Shown here piece after piece: positions 6,685 to 14,088 of a stretch of 35,365 nucleotides of DNA. The stretch is from positions 1-35,365 of the forward strand of contig NZ_NAPS01000010.1 in the NCBI RefSeq assembly GCF_004323185.1. The letters run 5' to 3'. Position 1 is the first letter of the stretch. Each line of letters begins with the position of its first letter. The DNA comes from Westiellopsis prolifica IICB1 (GTDB taxonomy: Bacteria > Cyanobacteriota > Cyanobacteriia > Cyanobacteriales > Nostocaceae). Both the position numbers and the translations under genes were made by a program. The notes under the pieces were generated by a model that was not told the DNA's origin, did no database searches, and saw nothing but the letters and a program-made list of their open reading frames with translations.

Positions 6685-9600
6685 CTACTCCCCTACCACC
6701 AACTTCCAGAGGGTGCAAATTCCAATCTCTACGTCTTCTAAATCCTCTTGCTGTGAAATCCACTCGACAACAATAGATACAATTTCAGCAGAAGGTTTGC
6801 CCAATTTTACTAGCGCCAAAGCAGCTTCATTAAATACCCAAGAATTTTTGTCCTGTAGTAAAGGTAGAATTCCTTGAACCACCTTATCAGAAGCATCACC
6901 AAAATTACCTAGTTTCATTGTACTCCAGGCACGTACAACTTCATTCTCATTTTGTAATAGCTCTATAAGTTCCTGAAGCACTTGCTCAGAAACATAACCT
7001 AACTCAATCAGTGTACTGGCAGCCCTAAAACGCACATGAGAATCTTCATCATCAAGCAGAGGCAGTAGAGCTGAATACACTATTTTGGAGGGTTTACTGT
7101 TACATAGTGCAGAAGCAGTCCTGAAACGTACATCAGAATTCTCGTCTTGTAATAGAGATAAAAGTTCTTGAAGAGCTTTTTCAGATTTATTGCTGAAATA
7201 TCCTAGTGATAAAGCAGCAAAAGAACGTATTTCAGAATCTTCATTCTCAAGTAAAAATAAAAGTTCTTGAAGAGCTTTTTCAGAGGTATTCTGAAAAATC
7301 CTTAACCGCTTAGCTGCATAATAACGCACCCATAAATCTTCATCTTCTAGTAAAAGTAGAATTTTCTGTAGTACCGTCTCAGAATTATTATCCAAACATG
7401 ACAATCCCCAAACGGCTTTAGACCTTACATTAGCATTCTCATGCTGAAGTAAAAATAATAATTCATTGCTCATCATTTCACATACATTTTCTAACTTCTT
7501 AAGTAAAACGATGGCAAACCTAATCATCCCAAAAGGCATATCTTGGAATGATAACACCAATAATTTGATTCCTTCTTCTTTTTCACCCAGGGCTACACGA
7601 TATGGTTGCAATCGCATTTGATTTATCACATCTGCTGATTTTTTTAACAGTTGTAATATTTGTGTTTCAAACTTAGTTTCGTACAGACTACTAAGAATGT
7701 TAAAAACTTGCCTACTGATTTGGTTATTAAACCAACTAGAAACTTTAACCTCTAATGCCACTAATTGATGCAAAATATCTGTAACCAAATTTTTATCTGA
7801 AACTTCAATATCTTCTGCCAAACAACTTCCTGCAAATAAAAGGTTACGATGTAACCATTGCTCATAAGGGGTATTTCGCTGCAAAATTTCCTCAAGCACT
7901 CTCGTAGCTTTTTTAGGCTTTTGCTGGGCAATCAACAACAGCAATACTTCTCGCCAGTGAGCATCATGCAGATATTTTTGTATATGGTCTACAACAACTT
8001 CAAAACCATCATCTTCCTGTCGATACCTAATATCTTCTGCCGCTAGGTACTCTTGAAATGTCTTATGCACAAAAGCGTAACAGTCTTGCCCTTGTTCATT
8101 TAATAGACCACTGCGCTCTCTAATATAATCTAAAAAGCGTTTAGCTTCAGCTTTTGCTTGATGTCGCTCAAGATTTTTTTGTTCAGCAATGAATTTACTT
8201 AATTGCGTAATTAATTCATCTTTATCAATTAAAGTACCACCATTTTGATTATTTGTACTTCCTTGGGTATGAATCCAGTAAGCCAACTGTTGCATTAAAC
8301 GTTCAATGTCATCAATATTAAGATATTCTAGTGGGAATTTATAATCAATTTCTTTACCAGCATCCCAAGCAGTTAATAAAGTTTTAACCGCTCTATCATA
8401 AAGTTTATATCGTTGTTTTGGCAGATGCGCCTGGTAGCGATGAATCAAGGCGATAATAGTTAGAAGTAGTGGGTTTTGCGCTAATATTTTGATTCGCTCT
8501 TGTTCTAGCAAAGCTTTTTTCAAGCTTTCACTGCGTCGTTGTGCTTCGGCTGGATCTTTGAAGCGACTTGCATACCACTGCTGAACAAATAAATCAATTT
8601 TGGCATTATCAAATAGCTGAAGTGTATAGTGAGGAAACTCTTCTGTACGGAAAAAGTCGCGTCGATATCCTGCTGTACGAGAGGTAATAATCGTCTTATT
8701 TTTATAAAATTGTTTTAAAAAACAATCTATTTTTGTGACAATTTCATTTCGCCTTGTTAGCTCTACAACTTCATCTAAACCATCAAGTAAAATTAATGCT
8801 TGCCCATCTTCTAGCCAATACTCAAAAAATCCAGATGGTAACTGTTTAACACATAAATTAGTTTGAGCAAATTGTTGTACATATTCTAAAATACTAATAC
8901 TTTGATATCTAGCTAAATCACGAATCTTAATGAGAATAGGGAGTAAGTCTATGTTTCCTGCTAATCCTAAACATTGAGCTTGTTTTTCTGCCAGCATGAC
9001 AGCAAAATAACTCATCAAACTTGTTTTCCCCGAACCTGGTTGTCCTAATAGCACAAATCTATTAGATGTGCTGATTGTTAACAATTTTTCTGCTGAACAT
9101 CTATTAATATTACATTTTGTATCTTGTGAAATATGACTTGCCAGATTAATACTGTTTGGTGAATTAGTGGTTATGCTATCAAAGGATAATGATTCCATAG
9201 GATCATAATCTTCTACTACATCAGGCTTAACGAAAATTTGTGCTAGATGTGCAGATTTATCTATTTCTTGCCCTTCAACAGCGAAACCAGCAAACTTAAC
9301 ATCATCAAAATAGTTTACCAATTGCTTGCAATAATCTTCTTTAGCAATTTGAAATCTTAAATAGTTATGTGTCTTTTCAAAGTAAGCTCTAGCAAATATT
9401 TCCATCCAAGGTGTAATCAAAAATATATTAATATCTTTCTTTATTTTTGGATGATCTTCTAATGCAACTTCAAACGTTTTAACTAAAAAATCTACTTGAG
9501 GAGTACCTTGGTTTTTAAGTGGCTTTTGTAACTCCTCAGCTGCGTCTTTAAAAATGTGATCTAAAAATTTAGGAATAAATTTTGGTTCACAACTATAAAA

Positions 9601-9771
9601 AAGTCTTACCTGTCTATCTGCTGTTGATACACAAACCTTTAAAGCTTTATCCAAATCTGATGCTTGTAGTTTGCTGTTAACTCCACTAAGCACCGTCTCC
9701 ACAATTTTTACTGTTACCCACTCCCCTAACCAGGGTGTAATTGCTCCCAATACTGCTAATTCCAGACTCAT
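6685..9771 (-). CDS. NACHT-family NTPase with C-terminal HEAT repeats
   Basis: 1028 residues. An all-helical N-terminal domain of about 170 residues begins with a hydrophobic stretch. A NACHT module follows, with Walker A GQPGSGKTS (243-251), Walker B LILLDGLDEV (327-336, with the D-G-x-D-E typical of NACHT) and a sensor-like TSRTAGYR (363-370). A helical region comes next, and then from about 770 seven to eight HEAT repeats of 33 residues. This is the plan of bacterial NLR-like STAND proteins, some of which defend against phage: the repeats sense, the NACHT oligomerises and the N-terminus signals. No known toxic effector domain is obvious at the N-terminus, so the effector may be that helical domain or a neighbour. 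Intact, with no frameshift. Confidence 0.9.
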   Translation of the reverse strand: MSLELAVLGAITPWLGEWVTVKIVETVLSGVNSKLQASDLDKALKVCVSTADRQVRLFYSCEPKFIPKFLDHIFKDAAEELQKPLKNQGTPQVDFLVKTFEVALEDHPKIKKDINIFLITPWMEIFARAYFEKTHNYLRFQIAKEDYCKQLVNYFDDVKFAGFAVEGQEIDKSAHLAQIFVKPDVVEDYDPMESLSFDSITTNSPNSINLASHISQDTKCNINRCSAEKLLTISTSNRFVLLGQPGSGKTSLMSYFAVMLAEKQAQCLGLAGNIDLLPILIKIRDLARYQSISILEYVQQFAQTNLCVKQLPSGFFEYWLEDGQALILLDGLDEVVELTRRNEIVTKIDCFLKQFYKNKTIITSRTAGYRRDFFRTEEFPHYTLQLFDNAKIDLFVQQWYASRFKDPAEAQRRSESLKKALLEQERIKILAQNPLLLTIIALIHRYQAHLPKQRYKLYDRAVKTLLTAWDAGKEIDYKFPLEYLNIDDIERLMQQLAYWIHTQGSTNNQNGGTLIDKDELITQLSKFIAEQKNLERHQAKAEAKRFLDYIRERSGLLNEQGQDCYAFVHKTFQEYLAAEDIRYRQEDDGFEVVVDHIQKYLHDAHWREVLLLLIAQQKPKKATRVLEEILQRNTPYEQWLHRNLLFAGSCLAEDIEVSDKNLVTDILHQLVALEVKVSSWFNNQISRQVFNILSSLYETKFETQILQLLKKSADVINQMRLQPYRVALGEKEEGIKLLVLSFQDMPFGMIRFAIVLLKKLENVCEMMSNELLFLLQHENANVRSKAVWGLSCLDNNSETVLQKILLLLEDEDLWVRYYAAKRLRIFQNTSEKALQELLFLLENEDSEIRSFAALSLGYFSNKSEKALQELLSLLQDENSDVRFRTASALCNSKPSKIVYSALLPLLDDEDSHVRFRAASTLIELGYVSEQVLQELIELLQNENEVVRAWSTMKLGNFGDASDKVVQGILPLLQDKNSWVFNEAALALVKLGKPSAEIVSIVVEWISQQEDLEDVEIGICTLWKLVVGE
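7158..7284 (-). repeat. Recently duplicated HEAT unit inside the NACHT gene
   Basis: An identical 28-base segment occurs at 7158-7185 and 7257-7284, exactly 99 bp apart, which is one 33-residue HEAT repeat. Identity at the DNA level shows recent unit duplication or gene conversion in the putative sensor. Confidence 0.75.
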
Positions 9772-9894
9772 AACTTACCTGAATAGCTACTTTTTCTGTA
9801 TTATGGCTTACCAGTAGGGTGAAATATAGGGAACATCGTGCAAAAACAGGTTTTTATAAGCTAAGGAATATGGTTGCACTGTTAGAAAAAATAA

Positions 9895-10107
9895 ATGTAA
9901 ATCCAAAAGCTGACTCTGTTTAAATTTACCGATGAGCTACAGTCTCGCTTTGAAGAACTGTTAGAGAAGAAAAAAGCTTCGGCGCTCACTCCTGAAGAAG
10001 AAGCCGAATATATAGGTATTTCCGAATTAGAGCGAATCTTTACTTTGATTAACGCTCAACTAGCAGCGAAAAGCAAATGGTGTCCGAACCAACTCGAAAA
10101 CTTGTAA
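9895..10107 (+). pseudogene. Small ORF upstream of the HNH gene, stop at codon 2
   Basis: ATG at 9895 is followed at once by TAA, and then 68 open codons run to TAA at 10105. They read IQKLTLFKFTDELQSRFEEL and on through LTPEEEAEYIGISELERIFT. This acidic, helical, coherent protein sequence resembles the small protein that, in other cyanobacteria, I recall sitting directly before HNH genes of this type. There is no ATG, GTG or TTG near the front after the stop. It overlaps the HNH start by 31 bases. A single base change in codon 2 would restore a 70-residue protein, so I call it a recent pseudogene; a non-standard start (ATC or CTG) is the alternative. An antitoxin or immunity role is inference. 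Confidence 0.55.
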
Positions 10108-10624
10108 GACAACGAGCTCAATATCTTTGCGAATACTGTCATTCTCCAGAATACTTAAGTCCAGACCGTTTCACCATTGACCATATTAGGGTAGCCGTGT
10201 GCGGTGAACAATCGCAAGCACGGTTCCGGAAGAGAGGGGTGGAATGGCAACATTCCCCTCGACTCTACCTCTCGGTGGCTACCCTATTATGCCGCAGTCT
10301 TTGGGAGGTTCAAATGAACTGGATAATTTGGCTTTAGCTTGTCATCGCTGTAATGAACGTCACTATAATTTTATAACGGCGACTGATCCCAAAACCCAAG
10401 AACAAGTCCCTCTATTTCATCCCCGTCAGCAACAATGGTCTGACCATTTTATCTGGACAAAAGACGGCATAAAAATTTTAGGTACAACTCCTACAGGGAG
10501 AGCTACTAGCGATCGTTTTGATTTTAATGATGAACGTCGGGATGAGCCTTCAATTCAAGTGGCTCGTCGTTTTTGGGTAGCAGCAGGTTGGCATCCGCCG
10601 CAATCAGATCCACGTCTGGAATGA
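10077..10624 (+). pseudogene. HNH endonuclease split by a 98-bp insertion
   Basis: The first part (10077-10187) encodes an HNH start: CEYCHSPEY then FTIDHI, with the first zinc pair CxxC and the DH of the HNH core. The second part (from 10289, in another frame) continues MPQSLGGSNELDNLALACHRCN and a full C-terminus ending at 10624. Removing the element at 10188-10285 plus one ATT target copy joins the two in frame into a protein of about 148 residues with CxxC, DH, N and CxxC all present. As it stands the frame shifts and the first product stops near 10337. It is preceded by, and overlaps, the broken small ORF, so both members of the pair are damaged. Confidence 0.8.
10188..10285. mobile_element. 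98-bp mini-element with 9-bp inverted ends; group II intron DV/DVI-like core
   Basis: The ends are AGGGTAGCC (10188-10196) and GGCTACCCT (10277-10285), perfect inverted repeats, flanked by ATT on both sides (10185-10187 and 10286-10288), as for a 3-bp target duplication. Inside, AGCCGTGTGCGGTGAAC... ...GCACGGTTC (about 10193-10225) matches the domain V pattern of bacterial group II introns, and a stem ending CTCGACTCTAC (to about 10268) looks like domain VI with its bulged A. The 5' intron domains and any reverse transcriptase are absent, so it could move only in trans, or it is a MITE that captured an intron 3' end. Confidence 0.65.
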
Positions 10625-10683
10625 GAGAAAATGCCCTCAAGCTATATCGATTCACGATTAAGTTCCTACTAAATACTCCATAG

Positions 10684-11718
10684 TCAATCATCTTTTATTA
10701 AAGCTTCCAATTGAGCTAGTACCTTTTCTATTCGCGCTTTTTTCTTGGGATTGTCCCACACTTTAGCTTTTTTAAAACGTCGCCAAGTATCATCTACACG
10801 TTCTTTTAATGATGTTGGCTCAGATAACTGTGAAGAGGACTGTTGCTCAATTTCTTTGACTTTCTGTTTAATTTCGCTCAGTGACAAGTTATAGTCAATT
10901 GCTGTCTGCAAAAGTTCAATTCTGATTTCCTTATCTTTTACCAGGGCGATCGCCCTGGCTTTGGTGTATTCCATTTGCCCAGAGCGCAATACCTCTAAAA
11001 CATCTGCTGGCATATTTAGTAGTGGTAGCCGACTGACACGGAAACTTTCTGGTGACAACCTGCCCACGGTTGTAAACACATTTTCAACAATTTCCCACTG
11101 CTTACGGAAAACGTTTTCCGTATCTTCATCTAACGATTCAACTTTTTTCTTATCTAGATGCGCTTTGCGGTTCAGCAAAGCAACCACTTCTTTAGTAGTG
11201 CAGTCTAGTTGGCAAGACAGTAAGTGTAATATCCCTTCGGTTTCTTCTACTGGATTCAAATCTTCGCGCTGCAAATTTTCCAGTAAGGAAAGTTTAAAAG
11301 CCGAGGCTTCATCAACTTCGATGATTATAATAGGAACTTCAGCCAAACCCGCATCTTGTGCAGCGCGGTAGCGACGTTCACCTGCAATTAATAAATACTT
11401 GTCATCGCTATAGGGACGCACCCATAACGGTGTTTGCACTCCCAAGTCTTTGATGGAAGCGGTCAGGGTAGCGAGTTTAGCAGGGTCAAAGTAGCGGCGT
11501 ACTTGTTCTCTATTGCAGATAATTTTATCAAGTGGCACAGTCAATTGAGCAGTATCGCTCTTGGCGTTGTTGCTGGCTACCAGTGCTTGCAATTGAGCGT
11601 TTAGAGATTCTAGTTCGGCAATGCGCTGTTGTGATTCTACTAATTGTGACTCAACTTCGGCTGCGTGTACATTAGCCGAAAAATAATCATAGTTTTTATT
11701 TTGCGCCTTTCTTGGCAT
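10684..11718 (-). CDS. parB: ParB-family partition protein
   Basis: 344 residues. A coiled-coil-like segment occupies about 18-50. The ParB N-terminal domain follows: GERRYRA at 113-119, the phosphate-binding (CTPase) motif of ParB/Spo0J, and ENLQREDLNP at 147-156. A helical DNA-binding region continues to about 280, and a basic K-rich C-terminus follows. ParB loads on parS sites and stimulates ParA to separate plasmid copies. It overlaps parA by 23 bp, a normal operon arrangement. Candidate sites are the TACGGAAAA palindromes, one of them inside this gene at 11103-11122. The neighbouring 3' gene (HNH remnant) is convergent. Confidence 0.92.
   Translation of the reverse strand: MPRKAQNKNYDYFSANVHAAEVESQLVESQQRIAELESLNAQLQALVASNNAKSDTAQLTVPLDKIICNREQVRRYFDPAKLATLTASIKDLGVQTPLWVRPYSDDKYLLIAGERRYRAAQDAGLAEVPIIIIEVDEASAFKLSLLENLQREDLNPVEETEGILHLLSCQLDCTTKEVVALLNRKAHLDKKKVESLDEDTENVFRKQWEIVENVFTTVGRLSPESFRVSRLPLLNMPADVLEVLRSGQMEYTKARAIALVKDKEIRIELLQTAIDYNLSLSEIKQKVKEIEQQSSSQLSEPTSLKERVDDTWRRFKKAKVWDNPKKKARIEKVLAQLEALIKDD
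10941..10958. repeat. HIP1 site inside an 18-bp palindrome
   Basis: GCGATCGC at 10946-10953 lies in the perfect palindrome CCAGGGCGATCGCCCTGG, within parB. HIP1 octamers are over-represented in cyanobacteria; other copies are at 256, 4049 and 20926. Confidence 0.7.
11103..11122. promoter_or_regulatory. Candidate intragenic parS site in parB
   Basis: TACGGAAAACGTTTTCCGTA is a perfect 20-bp palindrome. The same half-site (TACGGAAAA) forms the palindrome at 12618-12639 upstream of parA. parS sites inside or beside parB are known in chromosomal and plasmid systems. That ParB binds here is inference. Confidence 0.55.
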
Positions 11719-12520
11719 CTTTACTCTCCGTCAAAATAGCTGACAGTTCCTGGCAAATAGGATGTAAGTCTTTAATAGCTCTATGAGTAGGACGATGCAA
11801 GTGTAGAGGAATGCCTCTTCCAGAAGCATTACTGAATTCGCAAGAATAGCGGACGTGCGGATAGCATTTAATCTTCAAAGGAGCGAGCATTTGTGGCAAC
11901 TGGTTCAATAAATCCCGTTGCGCTGCTTCGCTACTGTCATATTTGGTTGGTACAAATCCCAAAATTTGGGGCGGGGGATTGAGGCGCAAGTTTTTGCAAG
12001 CACCCCTATGCCAAGACAGCAAAGCATTTGCTCCTGTCAGGGACTTGGGACTGAGTTCGACAGGAATTAACATATGGGTAGCTATTGCCAGCGCTACGTC
12101 GTTGAGATGGCCAAGTGTTGCAGGACAGTCCAAAATTACCAGTTGGTGCGGCAGAGGAAAATCTTCAAATCTATCTGCCAAAATGTACTCCCGACGATTA
12201 CGGATTGCCAATTCCAAACCTACTTGAATCATTACTGGCCCACCCAAGCATACTTGAAATTGCCCCAGAGGCTTCCCCCATTCTGGTGTCAGCAGAGGCC
12301 AGTTGCCGTCAAAATTTTCGTCAAATACGGCAGCGATCGTTTGCTCTGGGGGCGGGTCTTTATCCAATCCACAGAACTGGCTCATGGAAACGTTAGTATC
12401 AAGGTCGAGAAGCGCTACATCGAAGCCGCGCTTTGCCATTTCATAACCAATGTGAATGGCAAGCGTAGTTTTGGAAACTCCTCCGGCATTGGCTCCAATC
12501 CAAAGAACAACTTGCTTCAT
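11696..12520 (-). CDS. parA: ParA-family partition ATPase
   Basis: 274 residues. The Walker A loop NAGGVSKTT (11-19) keeps the catalytic Lys17, but the signature lysine of the deviant motif (KGGxxKT) is replaced by Ala12; NAGG forms occur in other cyanobacterial ParAs. Walker A' is ALLDLDTN and Walker B is LVILDCPA. There is no N-terminal HTH, so it is a short, type Ib-like ParA and ParB is probably the DNA-binding autoregulator. It binds the nucleoid as an ATP dimer and moves ParB-bound plasmid. It precedes and overlaps parB. Upstream palindromes (12618-12639, 12719-12737) are likely operator and centromere sites. Confidence 0.92.
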   Translation of the reverse strand: MKQVVLWIGANAGGVSKTTLAIHIGYEMAKRGFDVALLDLDTNVSMSQFCGLDKDPPPEQTIAAVFDENFDGNWPLLTPEWGKPLGQFQVCLGGPVMIQVGLELAIRNRREYILADRFEDFPLPHQLVILDCPATLGHLNDVALAIATHMLIPVELSPKSLTGANALLSWHRGACKNLRLNPPPQILGFVPTKYDSSEAAQRDLLNQLPQMLAPLKIKCYPHVRYSCEFSNASGRGIPLHLHRPTHRAIKDLHPICQELSAILTESKDAKKGAK

Positions 12521-12971
12521 CTATACTACGATTGCAATGCTTGCATTTTGTTATAGTCTACGCCAAAGCTAAATCTAGTTAAGCTTGGTTTTTACTTTAG
12601 CAAGACAACTTTATCCCATACGGAAAATATTTTCCGTATAGAGAAACTGAGGCATTAGGATTCTAATTGAGGATGTGATATGGAAAAATTCTATATAATC
12701 AGTTTACTTAAGGTAGTTATGCGGAAATATTCCGTATAATATCCGAATATGAATGTTATATAGAAAGTTTCCGCATAATAAATAGTTCGGCAGGACAAGA
12801 AGTATCCCCAATGACAGGTTCGCCCGTATACGAGAACTGGGTTGGCCACCGCCGCAACAAATGAGCTTTATCGTTAAATCGACGATGTCAAACTATTGTA
12901 TAATTTTACTCTAACGCAATAGAATTTCGTCAGTCTAATTAGCTATTGCTTTGCAAATAAAGACTCTAGAT
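12521..12971. promoter_or_regulatory. parA upstream region with repeated TACGGAAAA palindromes
   Basis: A perfect 22-bp palindrome at 12618-12639 has the half-site ATACGGAAAAT. A shorter copy at 12719-12737 reads ATGCGGAAATATTCCGTAT, a degenerate one (ATATGGAAAAATTCTATAT) lies near 12678-12696, and a half-site GTTTCCGCAT lies near 12776. This set of sites before parA is what a partition centromere/operator looks like. I could not place promoters with confidence. The region also separates the divergent parA and protease genes. Confidence 0.65.
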
Positions 12972-14033
12972 ATGGTCAACCTAGAAGCTGAAGACCGCAA
13001 ACAATTGATAACTCTTCTCAAAGATATACCAGAACTAACTACAGAGCGATCACGTCAGCAAATTTTGGAGCTAGCAGATTTAAAACAGTTGTCACCAATG
13101 ATTGACCTTTCTGGTGCGCCCTTTGTCGCAGTTAGTGAGATAGTCAGCTATTTATCTAATTACGGGCGTTTAACTTATGACCACGAAGCATTAGGGCTGT
13201 TCTTAAATACTTTGAAAGGCTTTGTGGGAGTGCAGCAGCAACAATTTTTAGACACGCTGCTAACAAAATATGACATGATGACTCCAATCGCAGCATTACC
13301 AGCAATAAATGATTGGCGAGGAAGAGAAACTGTAGCAGACATATTCGAGAAAATAATTGGAGAAAATACCCTACGCCCAATTTCATTTTTACAGCAGGGG
13401 CTTCAAGTTGCACGTTCAGTTGCCTATATCGGAGTGCGAACTAGCCAAGGATGTTGGTCAGGTACAGGGTTTCTGGTGGCTCAGAATTTATTATTAACTA
13501 ACAACCACGTTTTACCAAGTTCAGATTTACTTTCAGGTACGATTTTTCGTTTTAATTATGAGGAGAATTTCCAAGGGGAAGCTCAAATAACTGATGAGTA
13601 TCAGCCTAAAGGTAATGGAGTTTTTCATACCAGTCAAGCTCTTGATTACACTTTAGTTGAAATTGAAGGAGAACCTGGAAAAAAATGGGGTTGGTTGCCA
13701 TTGCTGTCCAAAAGAATTAGTAATGGTAATCGAGTTAATATTATTCAACACCCACTGGGTCAACCAAAGCAAATTTCTCTTCAGAATAATTTTGTTCAAT
13801 ATATGGGTGATAATGTAGTGCAGTATGTTACCTCTACCTTACAAGGCTCATCTGGTTCTCCAGTGTTTAATGATGCTTGGGAGGTTGTTGCCTTGCATCA
13901 TGCAGGAGGTAATATTTCAGAACCAACAACTCAACGGCGCTACTTTAGAAACGAGGGCATACTAGTAGAAAACATTTTGGCTGACTTGCCCTTAGAACTT
14001 ATAGACTTGCTTAAGGCAGTAAAAAATATATAG
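12972..14033 (+). CDS. Effector-associated-type domain fused to trypsin-like protease
   Basis: 353 residues from the ATG at 12972; a TTG at 12951 would add seven. The N-terminal 100 residues form a helical domain whose pattern (LITLLKDIPELTTERSRQQI, then VSEIVSYLSNYG) parallels the N-terminus of the next gene. The C-terminal part is a trypsin-fold serine protease with His179 (LTNNHVLP), Asp225 (LDYTLVE) and Ser294 (QGSSGSPVF), so the triad is complete. It also has a CWSGTGFLV entry strand. It has no signal peptide and is cytoplasmic. The pairing resembles the effector-associated-domain proteases described in NTP-dependent conflict systems of multicellular bacteria: the small domain recruits the protease to a sensor. 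The next gene in the same direction shares its N-terminal domain. Confidence 0.82.
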   Translation: MVNLEAEDRKQLITLLKDIPELTTERSRQQILELADLKQLSPMIDLSGAPFVAVSEIVSYLSNYGRLTYDHEALGLFLNTLKGFVGVQQQQFLDTLLTKYDMMTPIAALPAINDWRGRETVADIFEKIIGENTLRPISFLQQGLQVARSVAYIGVRTSQGCWSGTGFLVAQNLLLTNNHVLPSSDLLSGTIFRFNYEENFQGEAQITDEYQPKGNGVFHTSQALDYTLVEIEGEPGKKWGWLPLLSKRISNGNRVNIIQHPLGQPKQISLQNNFVQYMGDNVVQYVTSTLQGSSGSPVFNDAWEVVALHHAGGNISEPTTQRRYFRNEGILVENILADLPLELIDLLKAVKNI

Positions 14034-14044
14034 TGTTGGAGATC

Positions 14045-14083
14045 TTCTACAAGCATCTAGACGATTTTCTACAAGTATCTAGA
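14045..14083 (+). repeat. Two 17-bp direct repeats just before the FGE-sulfatase gene
   Basis: TTCTACAAGCATCTAGA at 14045-14061 and TTCTACAAGTATCTAGA at 14067-14083 differ at one base and have a 22-bp period, about two helical turns. They end 5 bases before the start codon. They could be a regulator's tandem site, or a small duplication. Confidence 0.7.
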
Positions 14084-14088
14084 GTAGA

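Noticed and set aside
10188-10285. A functional self-splicing group II intron
   Set aside because: Only domain V/VI-like sequence is present; the 5' domains are missing, so it cannot splice by itself.
10100-10300. HEARO/OMEGA-type RNA linked to the HNH gene
   Set aside because: The HNH protein is a small stand-alone type, not IscB/IsrB, and the inserted sequence is much shorter than those RNAs.
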